Positions 1 through 14,000 of a DNA stretch of 64,000 nt are shown piece by piece. The stretch lies in contig NZ_AP020337.1 of the NCBI RefSeq assembly GCF_009176725.1, positions 4,285,501 through 4,349,500 of the forward strand, read 5' to 3'. The stretch comes from Pseudomonas sp. KUIN-1 (GTDB lineage: Bacteria; Pseudomonadota; Gammaproteobacteria; Pseudomonadales; Pseudomonadaceae). The translations under genes and the position numbers were made by a program. The notes beneath the pieces were generated by a model. It worked only from the letters and a program-made list of their open reading frames with translations. It searched no databases and was not told where the DNA came from. How positions within the stretch are numbered: position 1 is the stretch's first letter; every line of letters starts with the position of its first letter.

Positions 1-2095
1 TGCCGTATCGTTGAACGACTCCAGTACCTGCCGACGTTGCTCGCAGGACAGCAGCGGCAGTTCTCCGACCGATTGCTGGTCATCCGCCACCATGCCTTCC
101 AGAAGTACCTGCAGGTGCCCCGCGATCCGCTCGATCGTCGCACGCTCGAACAGATCGCTCGCGTATTCCAGAGAGCCGATCAAACCGCCATCCGCCTCGA
201 CCAGCGCAAGCGACAGGTCGAACTGGGCCGTCGTGTGCGGCGCTTGCAGCGGCTCCAGGCTCAGCTCCGGCAGGCTGAGTTCGCCGCCGCCCGGGGTGTT
301 GTTCAGCGCCAGCATGACCTGGAAGATCGGGCTATGGCCCAGGCTGCGCGGGGGTTGCAGCGCCTCGACCACCTGCTCGAACGGCAGGTCCTGATGCGCA
401 TGCGCCGCCAGCATGACCGCCTTGACCTGCTCCAGCAACGCCGCCACGCTCAGGCGCCCTTCCGGCCTGATGCGCAGCGCCAGTGTGTTGACGAAGAAGC
501 CGATCAGCGACTCCAGTTCGCTGCGCGGACGATTCGCCACCGGCGTGCCGATCACCACATCATCCTGCCCGCTGAAGCGGCTCAACAGACTCGACCAGCC
601 CACCAGCAAGGTCATGAACAGCGTCGCACCGTGACGCTGGCCCAACTGTCGCAACCCCGCCGTCAATGCCGGGCTCAGGGCCAGGCTCACCCTTCCACCT
701 GCGTAACTGCGCAACGGTGGGCGGCGATGGTCGGTTGGCAGCTCCAGCAAGGCCGGTGCGCCGCTCAGGTGCTGCCGCCAGAAATCGACCTGCGTTTGCA
801 GGGTTTCGCCCTGCAACCATTGCCGCTGCCACGCCGCGTAGTCGACATACTGGAAGGCCAGTGCCGGCAGAGGGTCGGCCAGCCCCTGGCTGAAGGCGCG
901 GTACAACATGCCGATTTCGTGCAGCAGAACGCCCGTTGACCAACCGTCCGAAACGATATGGTGCTGTGTCACCAGCAGGATGTGCTCCGTCTGCGACAGT
1001 TGCACAAGCCGTCCGCGAATCAGCGGCCCCCTCGACAAGTCGAACGGCGCCAGCGCCTCCTCGCCAGCGAGCTGCTGCACCGCCTCGTGTTGCGCTGCGC
1101 TGTCCAGAGCGCGCAGGTCATGAGTGACCAGGGCGAAACCCTGGGTCTCCGGCGCGATCACCTGGATCGCCTGGCCCTCGTGCAAGGCAAAGTGGGTGCG
1201 CAGTGCTTCGTGGCGCGCAACGATCCGGTCCAGCGTGGCCTGCAAGGCGTCGCTGTCCAATCGGCCGCGCAAGCGCAGCCCCGCCGGGATGTGATAAGCG
1301 GCTCCCGCGGCCCGGTCCAGTTGATCGAGGAACCACAAGCGTTGTTGCGCCCACGACAGCGGCAATGGCAGATTGCGATCCACCGGCGTCAACGACGTCT
1401 GCGCCGATAGCCGGGCGTTCGCCACCTGACGTGCCAGACCTTGCAGCGTCGGCTCGGCGAACACATCCCGCAGTGCCACTTCGACTTCGAAGCGCTGACG
1501 CAGGCGCGAAACCAGCTGCACCGCCAGCAACGAATGGCCGCCCAGTTCGAAGAAGTGGTCATGACGCCCTACCCGCTCCAGCCCCAGCAACGTCTGCCAG
1601 ATCTGCGCCAGCGCATGCTCGATTTCACCAGCAGGCGCCTCGTAACCACGACTGGCATAAGCGTCGTCCTCCGGTGCTGGCAATGCGCGTCGATCCAGCT
1701 TGCCGTTCGGCGTTAGCGGGAAACGCGCCAGCGTTACAAAGGCGCTCGGGATCATGTACTCCGCCAGCCCTTGCGACAGTTGCTCGCGCAACTGTGCCGC
1801 CGACAACACGGCACCTTCCTGCGCCGTCAGGTACGCCACCAGGCGTTTGTCGCCGGGACGGTGCTCGCGCACCAGCACCACCGCCTCCCTGACTTCGGAG
1901 CAAGCCGCCAGCTGCGACTCGATCTCGCCCAGCTCGATACGGAAACCCCGAATCTTGACCTGATCGTCGTTGCGCCCCAGGTACTCGATATTGCCGTCCG
2001 ACAGCCAGCGTCCCAGATCGCCGCTCCTGTACATCCGCGCTGTCGGCTCGGCACTGAACGGGTCATCCAGGAACCGCTCCGCCGTCAGTTCCGGC
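1..2095. repeat. Module-sized direct repeat, copy A (with 3202-5296)
   Basis: Bases 1-2095 match 3202-5296 at a constant offset of 3201 bp (1067 codons). Differences are scattered in roughly the first kilobase and I see none from about 994 to 2095. The copy encodes the end of an A domain (from between motifs A6 and A7), a T domain and the following C domain. The repeat starts at the window edge and may continue to the left. Confidence 0.9.
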
Positions 2096-5000
2096 ATATT
2101 CAGATAGCCCCGGGCAACCCCCGCACCGCCGATATGAATCTCGCCGCTGACCCCGATGGGCACCGGCTGGCCGTGTGCATCCAATAGGTAAATGCGTGTG
2201 TTGCCGATGGGGCGGCCAATAGGAATCGAGCGCGAATTGTCGGACAGCGCATGGATCTCATAGGTGCTGGCAAAGGTCGTTGTTTCCGTTGGTCCATAGC
2301 CATTGATCAGATGCCTCGGGCGATGGGCGCGGGACAAAACCTTCGCAACGCTCACTGGATCGAGCACATCGCCACCGACCAGGAGATATCGCAGCTTTGA
2401 GAAGGCAACGGCGAGTACATTGACATATTCATTGAACAATCCAGCAGTCAACCATAAAGCGGTCACGCCACCTTCAATCAATACATGGTTCAAGCGCGCG
2501 GGATTGAGCAGCGTCGCCTGAGACACAACCAACAGTTTCGCCCCATTGAGCAGCGCACTCCAGATTTCCCAGGTCGAAGCGTCGAAGGCCGTATTGGCGC
2601 CATGCGCAACGCAATCCTCTGTGGTGATCCTGGCATAAGGATTATTGATAACCAGACGCAGCACACTGCGGTGCTCAATCAGCACGCCCTTCGGCACTCC
2701 CGAGGAGCCGGATGTATACATCACATAAGCCGGCATTCCCGACGCCAGCCCCGGGGCATCAAGATCCGGATTGCCACACGGCAGCCCACCGGTCCCTGAG
2801 GACAGGTCCACGCTGTCCATCACGACCTGCGGCACATTCACCGCCGGCAGGCATTCCTGCAGCGCCTCTTGCACCAGCACTGCTACCGGCGCGCTGTCTT
2901 CCAGCATGTAGCGCAATCGCTCAGGCGGATACCCAGGGTCCAGCGGCACATACGCACCGCCCGCCTTCAGAATACCCAGCAAGCCCACCACCATTTCCAG
3001 GCTGCGCTGCGCACAGATCGCGACCCGATCATCCGGCTGGATACCCAGGCCGATCAGATAATGTGCCAGTCGATTCGCCCGGGCGTTGAGTTCGCCATAG
3101 GTCAGGCTTGCGGTTTCATCAACCACCGCCAAGGCATCCGGTTGTTGCGCCGCCTGCTCCTCGAACAGTTGATGGAGCAATTTTTCCGCCGGGTAGGCCG
3201 CTGCCGTATCGTTGAACGACTCCAGTACCTGCCGACGTTGCTCGCAGGACAGCAGCGGCAGTTCTGCGACCGCTTGCTGGTCATCCGCCACCATGCCTTC
3301 CAGAAGTACCTGCAGGTGCCCCGCCATCCGCTCGATCGTCGCACGTTCGAACAGATCGCTCGCGTATTCCAGAGAGCCGATCAACCCGCCATCCGCCTCG
3401 ACCAGCGCAAGCGACAGGTCGAACTGGGCCGTCGTGTGCGGTGCTTGCAGCGGCTCCAGGCTCAGCTCCGGCAGGCTGAGTTCGCCGCCGCCCGGGGTGT
3501 TGTTCAGCGCCAGCATGACCTGGAAGATCGGGCTATGGCCCAGGCTGCGCGGGGGCTGCAGCGCCTCCACCACCTGCTCGAACGGCAGGTCCTGATGCGC
3601 ATGCGCCGCCAGCATGACCGCCTTGACCTGCTCCAGCAACGCCGCCACGCTCAGGCCCCCTTGCGGCCGGATGCGCAGCGCCAGTGTGTTGACGAAGAAG
3701 CCAATCAGCGACTCCAGTTCGCTGCGCGGACGATTTGCCACCGGCGTGCCGATCACCACATCGTCCTGCCCGCTGAAACGGCTCAACAGACTCGACCAGC
3801 CCGCCAGCAAGGTCATGAACAGCGTCGCACCGTGACGCTGACCCAACTGCCGCAACCCTGCCGTCAATGCCGGGCTCAGGGCCAGGCTCACCCTTCCGCC
3901 TGCGTAACTGCGCAACGGTGGGCGACGGTGGTCGGTTGGCAGCTCCAGCAAGGCCGGTGCGCCGCTCAGGTGCTGCCGCCAGAAGTCGACCTGCGTTTGC
4001 AGGGTTTCGCCCTGCAGCCACCGCCGCTGCCACGCCGCGTAGTCGACATACTGGAAGGCCAGTGCCGGCAGAGGGTCGGCCAGCCCCTGGCTGAAGGCCC
4101 GGTACAACGTACCGATTTCGTGCAGCAGAACGCCCGTCGACCAACCGTCCGAAACGATATGGTGCTGCGTCACCAGCAGGATGTGCTCCGTCTCCGACAG
4201 TTGCACAAGCCGTCCGCGAATCAGCGGCCCCCTCGACAAGTCGAACGGCGCCAGCGCCTCCTCGCCAGCGAGCTGCTGCACCGCCTCGTGTTGCGCTGCG
4301 CTGTCCAGAGCGCGCAGGTCATGAGTGACCAGGGCGAAACCCTGGGTCTCCGGCGCGATCACCTGGATCGCCTGGCCCTCGTGCAAGGCAAAGTGGGTGC
4401 GCAGTGCTTCGTGGCGCGCAACGATCCGGTCCAGCGTGGCCTGCAAGGCGTCGCTGTCCAATCGGCCGCGCAAGCGCAGCCCCGCCGGGATGTGATAAGC
4501 GGCTCCCGCGGCCCGGTCCAGTTGATCGAGGAACCACAAGCGTTGTTGCGCCCACGACAGCGGCAATGGCAGATTGCGATCCACCGGCGTCAACGACGTC
4601 TGCGCCGATAGCCGGGCGTTCGCCACCTGACGTGCCAGACCTTGCAGCGTCGGCTCGGCGAACACATCCCGCAGTGCCACTTCGACTTCGAAGCGCTGAC
4701 GCAGGCGCGAAACCAGCTGCACCGCCAGCAACGAATGGCCGCCCAGTTCGAAGAAGTGGTCATGACGCCCTACCCGCTCCAGCCCCAGCAACGTCTGCCA
4801 GATCTGCGCCAGCGCATGCTCGATTTCACCAGCAGGCGCCTCGTAACCACGACTGGCATAAGCGTCGTCCTCCGGTGCTGGCAATGCGCGTCGATCCAGC
4901 TTGCCGTTCGGCGTTAGCGGGAAACGCGCCAGCGTTACAAAGGCGCTCGGGATCATGTACTCCGCCAGCCCTTGCGACAGTTGCTCGCGCAACTGTGCCG

Positions 5001-8000
5001 CCGACAACACGGCACCTTCCTGCGCCGTCAGGTACGCCACCAGGCGTTTGTCGCCGGGACGGTGCTCGCGCACCAGCACCACCGCCTCCCTGACTTCGGA
5101 GCAAGCCGCCAGCTGCGACTCGATCTCGCCCAGCTCGATACGGAAACCCCGAATCTTGACCTGATCGTCGTTGCGCCCCAGGTACTCGATATTGCCGTCC
5201 GACAGCCAGCGTCCCAGATCGCCGCTCCTGTACATCCGCGCTGTCGGCTCGGCACTGAACGGGTCATCCAGGAACCGCTCCGCCGTCAGTTCCGGCAGAT
5301 TCAGATAGCCACGGGCAACCCCCGCGCCGCCGATATGGATCTCGCCAATGACCCCGATCGGTACCGGCAGGCCCTGTGAATCCAGCAGGTAAATCCGTGT
5401 GTTCGCGATCGGACGGCCGATTGGAAATACCGAAGACCGATAACAGTCGATATCGTCATCCAGTCTATGCCAGGCCACCACGTCGCTACACTCCGTGGGC
5501 CCGTAACTGTTAATGAATTCGGGCCTCGGCTCGGGAAGCATTTCCAGCCTGGCGACTTGAATAGGCTCTCCGCCCAGTACCACCCGGCGAATGCTGTCGA
5601 GCTGTCTTGAATCGTTTGCATCGATGAGCGTGTTGAACGCACTGGGTGAAAGATTGATATGGGTAATACGCTCGCGTTGAATCTGCTCCAGCAGCACTTC
5701 GGGAATGAAAGCTTCTCTGGCCAGGTGCAGTGTTCCACCGACCAATAACGGACCGAGAATATTTTTTTGCGTCAGATCGAAGCTATAGGAGGAAACAAGC
5801 AGCACGGCATCATCGGACGCCAGCTTCAGCTCGGCCAGATACCAGTGCATCAGGTTTAGAAAGCCCCTTTGCTCGATCAACACGCCCTTGGGTTGGCCGC
5901 TCGAGCCTGAGGTATAGATCACATAGGCCAGATGATCCGGCTTGACGGCTCGCGCCAATGGATCATGGTCAGCCTCAGCTTCGCAGCACCCGCCTTCCAG
6001 GTCCAGCAGCGGCACCGCCAACTCGCCCGGCAACGCCCGGGTCGCGCTCTGCACCAGCACCGCCGCCGGCGCGCTGTCTTCCAGCATGTAGCGCAACCGC
6101 TGCTCCGGATACGCCGGGTCCAGCGGCACGTAGGCAGCGCCCGCCTTCAGGATCCCCAGCAAGCCCACCACCATTTCCGGGCTGCGTTCTACGCAGATCG
6201 CCACCCGGTCATCCGGCCCGATGCCCAACCCGATCAGATGATGCGCCAACTGGTTGGCGCGCGCATTCAGTTGCGCATAAGTGAAGGTGCGCGCCTCAAA
6301 TACCAGCGCAATCGCTTCTGGCGTCTTTTCCACTTGCGCTTCGAATAACTGATGGACGCAGGCGCCTTGCGGATAATCCACGGCCGTCGCATTCCACTCC
6401 TGCAGCAACTGACGCTCGGATCGCGGCAGCATCTCCAGACTGCGTAGCAACGACTCAGGTGAGTGTTCCAGCGCGTCGACAAGACTCTCCAGCGCCGTCT
6501 CCATGTAAGCACATACCCGCTGCGGATCGATCCCCGCCGTGGCTTGAACGGTCAGCGCAAAGCCCTCGCCCAGATCGTCCACAGCCAGTGTCAGCGGATA
6601 GTTGGTTCGCTCATTCCAGCCCAGGACCTCGATTCCGCTCCAGGCGCGGTCTCCCTGGTCCGAGACTTGCGGCTCGGCGCTGTGGCGGTAATTCAGCAGC
6701 GCGCTGAACAGCGGCAACGGCGGAGCAATGGCGCTGCAGCGTTGCGCCAGCGCCAACGACGCATGTTCGTGACCGAGCAGCGCGGTCAGGCGGGCATGCG
6801 TGGCCTTCACCCCCTCTCGCACACCTTGCTCACCGACGTTCAAGCACAACGGCAAGGTGTTGATGAACATCCCCAACGAGCGGTCGGCACCATCGCCACC
6901 CTGCATGCGTCCCAGCAACACCGTACCGAACACCACGTCTTCCTGGCCCGACGTGCGCCCCAGCACCTGCGCCCAGGCCAGATGATGCAGGCTGGCAGCA
7001 CTAACGCCCAGGCTCCTGGCTTGCCGACGGATCCTGCCCGCCAGATCTGCGGAAACCGCCTGCCTGGCTTGCTTGATGTCCCGACCGTCGCCCTGCACAT
7101 CGTGCAACCCGAATGGCAGCGTCGGTTCTGTCACCTGACCGAGCATTTCCTGGAAGAACGCTTCATGCGCCGCTTGGCTTACGCCCAATCGCGCCTGCGC
7201 CACATGATTGCGATAGGGTACCGAATCCGGCAGTCCGGCTGCCTGCCCCAGCAGATCCGCCTGCACCTCATGTTGCACCACTTCCAGCGCCATATGGTCC
7301 AGCACCATGTGGTGAAACAGCAGAATCGCCACCCAGCGACTATTCGCTTCGTCGTAGGCGTAAGCCATCTTCATCAAGGGCGCTTTCGTCAAATCCAGCC
7401 GGTAATGCCTGGGGTCGAAGCGCTCCTGGAGTTGCTGTTCGATGTCTCCGTCGGCCGCCTTCAGCGCCAACGCCTCCACGGCCAATGGCGCTTCGCGCCA
7501 GACTGTCTGAACCGGCTCGTCAAGCCCCTCCCACAGCACTGCTGTTCTCAAGATGTCATGCCTGGCAATCACGCCCTGAAGTGCCCGGACAAACGCCTTC
7601 AAGTGATCTTCGCTTGGCAGCGCAAAACGCGTATTCAGCAGATAGGGGTCACCCTCGACCGACGCAAGGTGGTGGAACAACACCCCTTCCTGCAGTGGCG
7701 CCAGTGCATAGATATCCTGGACGTTCGCCGTCCCGCCTGGCACAGCACGCACAATCCGCTCGATGGCGTCCTCGCTCAGGTCCGCGAGCGGTAACATCGA
7801 CGGTGTAATTCGTGTGCACCCGACCACGATTCCGTTGGCGGGTACTTCCACCTCATGACCGTTACCCAATACCTCGGCAAACGCCGAAAGGGTTGGCTGG
7901 GCAAACAGCATCCGCACATCCGCCGACAGTCCCGCTTGACGCATCCGGCCCATCAGACTGACGGCCAGTAGCGAATGCCCACCCAGCTCGAAGAAGTGAT

Positions 8001-11000
8001 CGTGGCGACCCACACGTTCAACACCAAGCAGCTCTTGCCAGATTTCGGCAAGCGCCGTCTCCACCGTCCCGCACGGCGCTTCGTAGCCGCGGCTCACATA
8101 AGCGTCAGCCTCCGGCACAGGCAACGCCCGGCGATTCAGCTTGCCGTTAGGTGTCAGCGGCCACCCCGGCAATTTCACATACGCGGCCGGCACCATGTAC
8201 TCCGGAAGACTCGCCTGCAAGGCCGCCCGTAGCGTCTGCACCGCAATAGTCTCTTTCGCTTCTCGCGTCGTGTAATACGCGATCAGACGTTTATCACCCG
8301 GCGTGTCTTCCCGGGCAATCACCACCGCCTCTCCGACACCAGGGCACCCGGCCAGCTGCGCCTCAATCTCGCCCAGCTCGATACGGAAGCCACGGAGCTT
8401 GACCTGATCGTCGTTGCGTCCCAGGTATTCGATATTGCCGTCCGCCAGCCAACGCCCCAAATCGCCGCTCCTGTACATCCGCGCCGTCGGGTCGTTGCTG
8501 AAACGGTCTTTCACGAACCGCTCTGCAGTCAGCGCAGCACGATTCAAATAGCCGCGCGCGAGCTGTATACCCGCGATATAAATCTCGCCGCAGACGCCAA
8601 CCGGGACCGGTTGCATGTGCGGGTCCAGCAGATACATCCGGGTATTGGCGACCGGCCGGCCGATCGGCACGATCCCCGCATGCAGGTCGGGCACACAGTG
8701 CCAGTAGGTGACGTCGACAGCGGCTTCAGTGGGGCCATACAGGTTATGCAATTGCACATGTGCAAAGCGTTGCTCGAAGTGCTTTTGCAAACTATAGGGC
8801 AACGCCTCGCCGCTACAGAACACCTGCCGCAATGTGCTACAGGCCAGCGGGCCAGCCTGATTGAGGAAGCTCTGCAACATGGACGGTACGAAATGCAATA
8901 TCGTGACACCCGAGTCTGCGATCAACCCGGCCAGATACTCGGGGTCCTGATGACCTCCCGGACGCGCGATCACCAATTGCGCACCCGCGAGCAAAGGTAG
9001 AAAAAATTCCCAGACCGACACGTCAAAACCGAACGGTGTCTTTTGCAAGACGCGGTCTTCGCGACTCAGCCGATATTGGTCCTGTGCCCACAACAGGCGG
9101 TTCACAATGGCGCGATGCTCGATCATCACGCCCTTGGGCTGACCGGTCGAACCCGAGGTATAGATCACATAAGCCAGGTGCTGTGGCGTGACCGTCGGCA
9201 ACACACGATCATGCCTGGCTTCAGCCGCCCGGTTCACGCTTTGCAGATCCAGCACCGGCATTGCCAGCGCCCCCAGCAAGTCCCGGGTCGTACGCTGCAC
9301 CAGCACCGCCACCGGCGCGCTGTCCTCCAGCATGTAGCGCAACCGCTCCGGCGGATACCCAGGGTCCAGCGGCACGTAGGCACCGCCCGCCTTCAGGATC
9401 CCCAGCAAGCCCACCACCATCTCCACACTGCGTTCCACACAGATCGCCACGCGGTCGTCCGGAGCAATGCCCAGTGACAGCAAGACATCAGCCACCTGAT
9501 TGCTGCGTTCGTTGAGGTCCGCGTATGTCACACGCTCGTTGCCGCACACCAGTGCAAGCGCTTGAGGCTGCTGCTGCGCTTGCTGTTCGAAAAGTTGATG
9601 GACCAATAGATCCTGTTGCCAGGCATGATGTGTCGCGTTGAACTCGACAAGCACTTGCCGACGTTCGGTTTCGCCCAAAAGCTCGATCGCGCCCACAACC
9701 TGGCGCTCGTTCTCGACCATCGCACGCAGCACCCGTTCCAGATACGCCACGTAGCGTTGGGCCGTCTCGCGGTCGAACAGCGCCGTCGCATATTCCAGCG
9801 AACCGACGATCCGTCCCTCCACCTCCGCCAAGTCGAGGGACACATCGTACTTGGTGGTGCGTGCTACCGAATCCAGCAGCGTTAGCTCCAGCCCCGCCAA
9901 CGCCAGTTCTGCCGGCGGCGTGTTCTGCCACGACAGCATCGCCTGGAACAGCGGGCTATGGGACAAGCTGCGCACCGGCTTGAGCAACTCCACCACCTGC
10001 TCGAACGGCAGATCCTGGTGTTCATACGCCGCCAGCGTGCAGGCCTTGACGCGACTCAGCAATGTCTCGACCGTCGGATCGTTCGACACATTCACGCGCA
10101 ACGCCAGGGTATTGACAAAAAACCCGATCAGGCCCTCGACCTCAGCGCTCATCCGGTTCGCCACCGGCGAACCGATCACCACCTCATCCTGCCCCGACAA
10201 ACGACTCAATACCGTCGCCCAGCCCGCCAGCAATGTCATGAACAGGGTCGTGCCGTGCCGCCGACTCAGCGCCTTGAGCTCGTGGCTCAGCGTCGCATCC
10301 AGCACCACGGGCACCGCATCGCCCGTATAGTCCTGCTGCGCCGGACGGACACGATCAGAGGGCAACATCAGCAATGCCGGCGCATCGAGTAGAGCGGTCT
10401 GCCAGTAGGTGCTTTGCTTGTGCAATACCGCACCGCTCAACCAGCCTCGTTGCCACACCGCATAGTCCGCGTACTGGATCGACAACTGCGGCAACGGGTC
10501 TGCCTCAGCTTGGCAACCGCTCGCGTAGAGTGCTCCCAACTCGCGCGTCAACACGCCCATCGACCAGCCATCCGATACGATGTGGTGCATCGTCAACAGC
10601 AACACATGCTCTTGATCGCCCAGCCGAACCAGACTCCCTCGAATCAGCGGTCCCTGCTGAAGATCGAAGCGCCCGACGGCTTCTTCGTCCATCAGTCGTG
10701 CCAACTCACTCGAGCTATCGGCATGCGTCGTAAGATCGTACTTGCGCAACGGGCAGCCTGTTTCCTCGGGATGGATGCACAGCTCTACGGCCTGATCCCC
10801 GGTCTGGACAAACGTTGTGCGCAGTACTTCGTGACGCGCCACAATGCGGTTCAACGCACGCTGCAAGGCGGCCTCATCCAGCGCGCCGACGATGCGCAGC
10901 CCCGCCGGTATGTGGTAAGCAGCGCTGGCACCTTCCATTTGCGCCAGAAACCACAACCGTTGCTGAGCAAACGACAGCGGCAGTCGCGCCTCTCGTGACG

Positions 11001-14000
11001 TTTGCACAATCTGCGGCAGCGTATTGTTTTGTGCCTGCGCCACCACGCAGGCAAGCGCCTCGAGCTGCGGATGGGCGAATAACGCGGCCAGTTCCAACTC
11101 CACGTTCAAACGCTGCCGGACCAGGGAGATAAGCCTCATCGCCAGCAGCGAATGCCCACCCAGCTCGAAGAAGTGATCATTGCGCCCCGCCCGATCAACA
11201 CCGAGCAGCTCCTGCCAGATATCCGCCAGCGCACGCTCGACTTCGCCTGCCGGCGCCTCGTAGTCACGACTGGCATAAGCGTCGTCCCCCGGCGCCGGCA
11301 ATGCCCGCCGATCCAGCTTGCCGTTCGGTGTCAGCGGCCATTCGGACAATTTCACATAGGCCGCTGGCACCATGTATTCCGGCAGCCTCGCCTGCAAGGC
11401 AGCACGTAACGTCTGTGCCGTAATCGCCTGTGCAGCTTCCTGCATCGTGTAATACGCCGTCAGACGCTTTTCACCCGGCGTATCCTCCTGGGCAATCACC
11501 ACCGCGTCCCTGATGTCCGCGATCTGTCTCAGTTGCGCCTCGATCTCGCCCAGCTCGATACGAACTCCCCGGAGCTTGACCTGATCGTCATTGCGCCCCA
11601 GGTACTCGATGTTGCCGTCCGCCAACCAGCGTCCCAGATCGCCGCTCCTGTACATCCGCGCCTCCGGTTCGGCACTGAACGGGTCATCCAGAAAACGCTC
11701 CGCCGTCAGTTCCGGCCTGTTCAGATAACCCCGGGCAACCCCTGCGCCGCCGATATAAATCTCGCCGCTCACCCCGATAGGCACCGGCTGGCCGTGCGCA
11801 TCCAACAGGTAAACCTGCGTATTGGCTATCGGACGGCCTATGTGCAATACCGACTGCGTTGCATCGATCAGACCGGATGTGGCCACAACCGTGGTCTCGG
11901 TCGGACCATAGTTGTTGATCAGCGCAACCCGACTATCCGGATTGGGAAACTGACGCAACCGGTCTCCACCGATCAGCAACGTTTGCAGCGACGCCGGCTC
12001 GATCCCTTGGGCGAACGCAATCTCGGCAATCGGCGTAGGCAAGAAGCTCACATCCAGTTCTTGCCGACGCCACCATCCCAGCAGCGCATCGACATCATTG
12101 CCAAGCGCTTGTCCAGGCAACAGCGACAGGCTGGCTCCCACGCACAGCGCTGGCCATAGCTCCCAGACGCAAGCATCGAAACCGACGCCCGCCACGCTCG
12201 AAACCCGCTTGCGATGGGTCAGATTGAACGCCTCGCAATGCCACGCCACCAGGTTCACGAGATTGCGGTGCTCGATCATCACGCCCTTGGGCTGGCCGGT
12301 CGAACCCGAGGTATAGATCACATAAGCCAGGTGCTGTGGCGCGACCGTCGGCAACACGCAGTCATGCTCGGCTTCAGCCGCCCGGTTCACGCTTTGCAGA
12401 TCCAGCACCGGCATCGCCAGCGCACCCAGCAAGTCCCGGGTCGTACGCTGCACCAGCACCGCCATCGGCGCGCTGTCCTCCAGCATGTAGCGCAACCGCT
12501 CCGGCGGATACCCAGGGTCCAGCGGCACGTAGGCACCGCCCGCCTTCAGAATCCCCAGCAAGCCCGCCACCATCTCCACACTGCGCTCCACACAGATCGC
12601 CACGCGGTCGTCCGGAGCAATGCCCAGCGACAGCAAGACATCAGCCAACTGATTGCTGCGTTCGTTGAGGTCCGCGTACGTCACACGCTCGTCGCCGCAC
12701 ACCAGTGCAAGCGCTTGAGGCTGCTGCTGCGCTTGCTGTTCGAAAAGCTGATGGACCAATAGATCCTGTTGCAAGGCCTGATGTGTCGCGTTGAACTCGA
12801 CAAGCACTTGCCGGCGTTCCGCTTTCCCCATAAGCGCAAGCTGGCCAATCGGCGTCGATTCATGAGCGGCAACCGACTCCAGGAGCAGCGTAATGCGGTC
12901 CCGAATCCGCTCAACTTCGTCCGGGCGAAAGCAGGCCAGATTGAAGTTGAAGTCAACGACTACGTCTTCATCCGAATAGTAATCGCAGATAGCGATTGAG
13001 AGCGGCGTCTGATCGAAGCCGCTGTACATCCTGATCGCCTTCGAAGGGGCGCCGCCAAAGACAAAGTCTGCGTCAAATTTTTCGAATGAAAGCGTTATAT
13101 CGAAGATCTGCTTACGCCTGGAATGGCCAATATTCAGAGCGCGATTCAGTTCGGCAATCGGGAAGTGCTCGTGACGGTAGCAGCGTCGCAATTCGGCGGC
13201 CACATCGCCCATCAATTCGAGCAGGGAACGATTGGGGTCAACCCGTACGCCGACCGGGATGACGGAAGAAAACATCCCGATCGTCTGCTTCTGGCGGGCC
13301 GTCGTGCGGTTATGAAGGGGCATGCCGATGATGACTTCTTCTGCACCACCGACGCGTGAAAAATAGGCACTGACGACTGCAAAGAATACCGTGACAGGAG
13401 AAAGGCCATGCTCGGTGGCAACCGCGGCCACAGCATTGAACAGGTCACGCTTGATCGTCGAGCGAATATGACCGCTCTTGCACATCGAACCCACGGCATG
13501 GTCGCCGGACCACTGCAGCAGGGATGGCGGTATGTGTGCGTAACGTTCGCGCCAAAACAACCGGTCACGCTCCAGACGCGGTGAATTCAGATAGGCCTGG
13601 TCTTTGGCCAGGAAGTCGCTGTAGGAAGGGCCTTCCTCGAACGCGTCGATGCCCACCAGTAAATTGTTGTAGGCCTTTTCGACTGCATGGCAAAACAGCG
13701 TCACCCCTGCGCCGTCCATGACCAAATGATGGTAGCGGCCCAGCCAGTAGTGACGGGATGCACTGCACCGTACGAGCTGCGCCTCCCAAAGAATGCCTTC
13801 CAATGGATTGAACGGTCGGGAAAATGCGTGTTGAAGGTATTCCTGCGCTCGTTCGACACTGTCACCGTAGTCTGAAAAATCGACGAGCGCGAGTGTGATA
13901 TCGACAGATGGCAGCACCCTCTGCCGGGCTATATCACCGTCCTGGAACAAGGCAAGCCGTAGCGCATCGTTATGCTTGGCAACGAGCTTGATAGCCTTCT

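Noticed and set aside
37..939. Long plus-strand open frame (300 codons) rich in Arg/Gln
   Set aside because: Antisense shadow of the NRPS gene; repeated at 2869-4611 because the NRPS modules are repeated.
1..5296. Possible CRISPR or tandem satellite signal from the strong repeats
   Set aside because: The repeats are two kilobase-scale coding modules with intact reading frame, not short spaced repeats.
6463..7794. 443-codon plus-strand open frame
   Set aside because: Antisense to the NRPS C3/A3 region; no start signals and no family resemblance.
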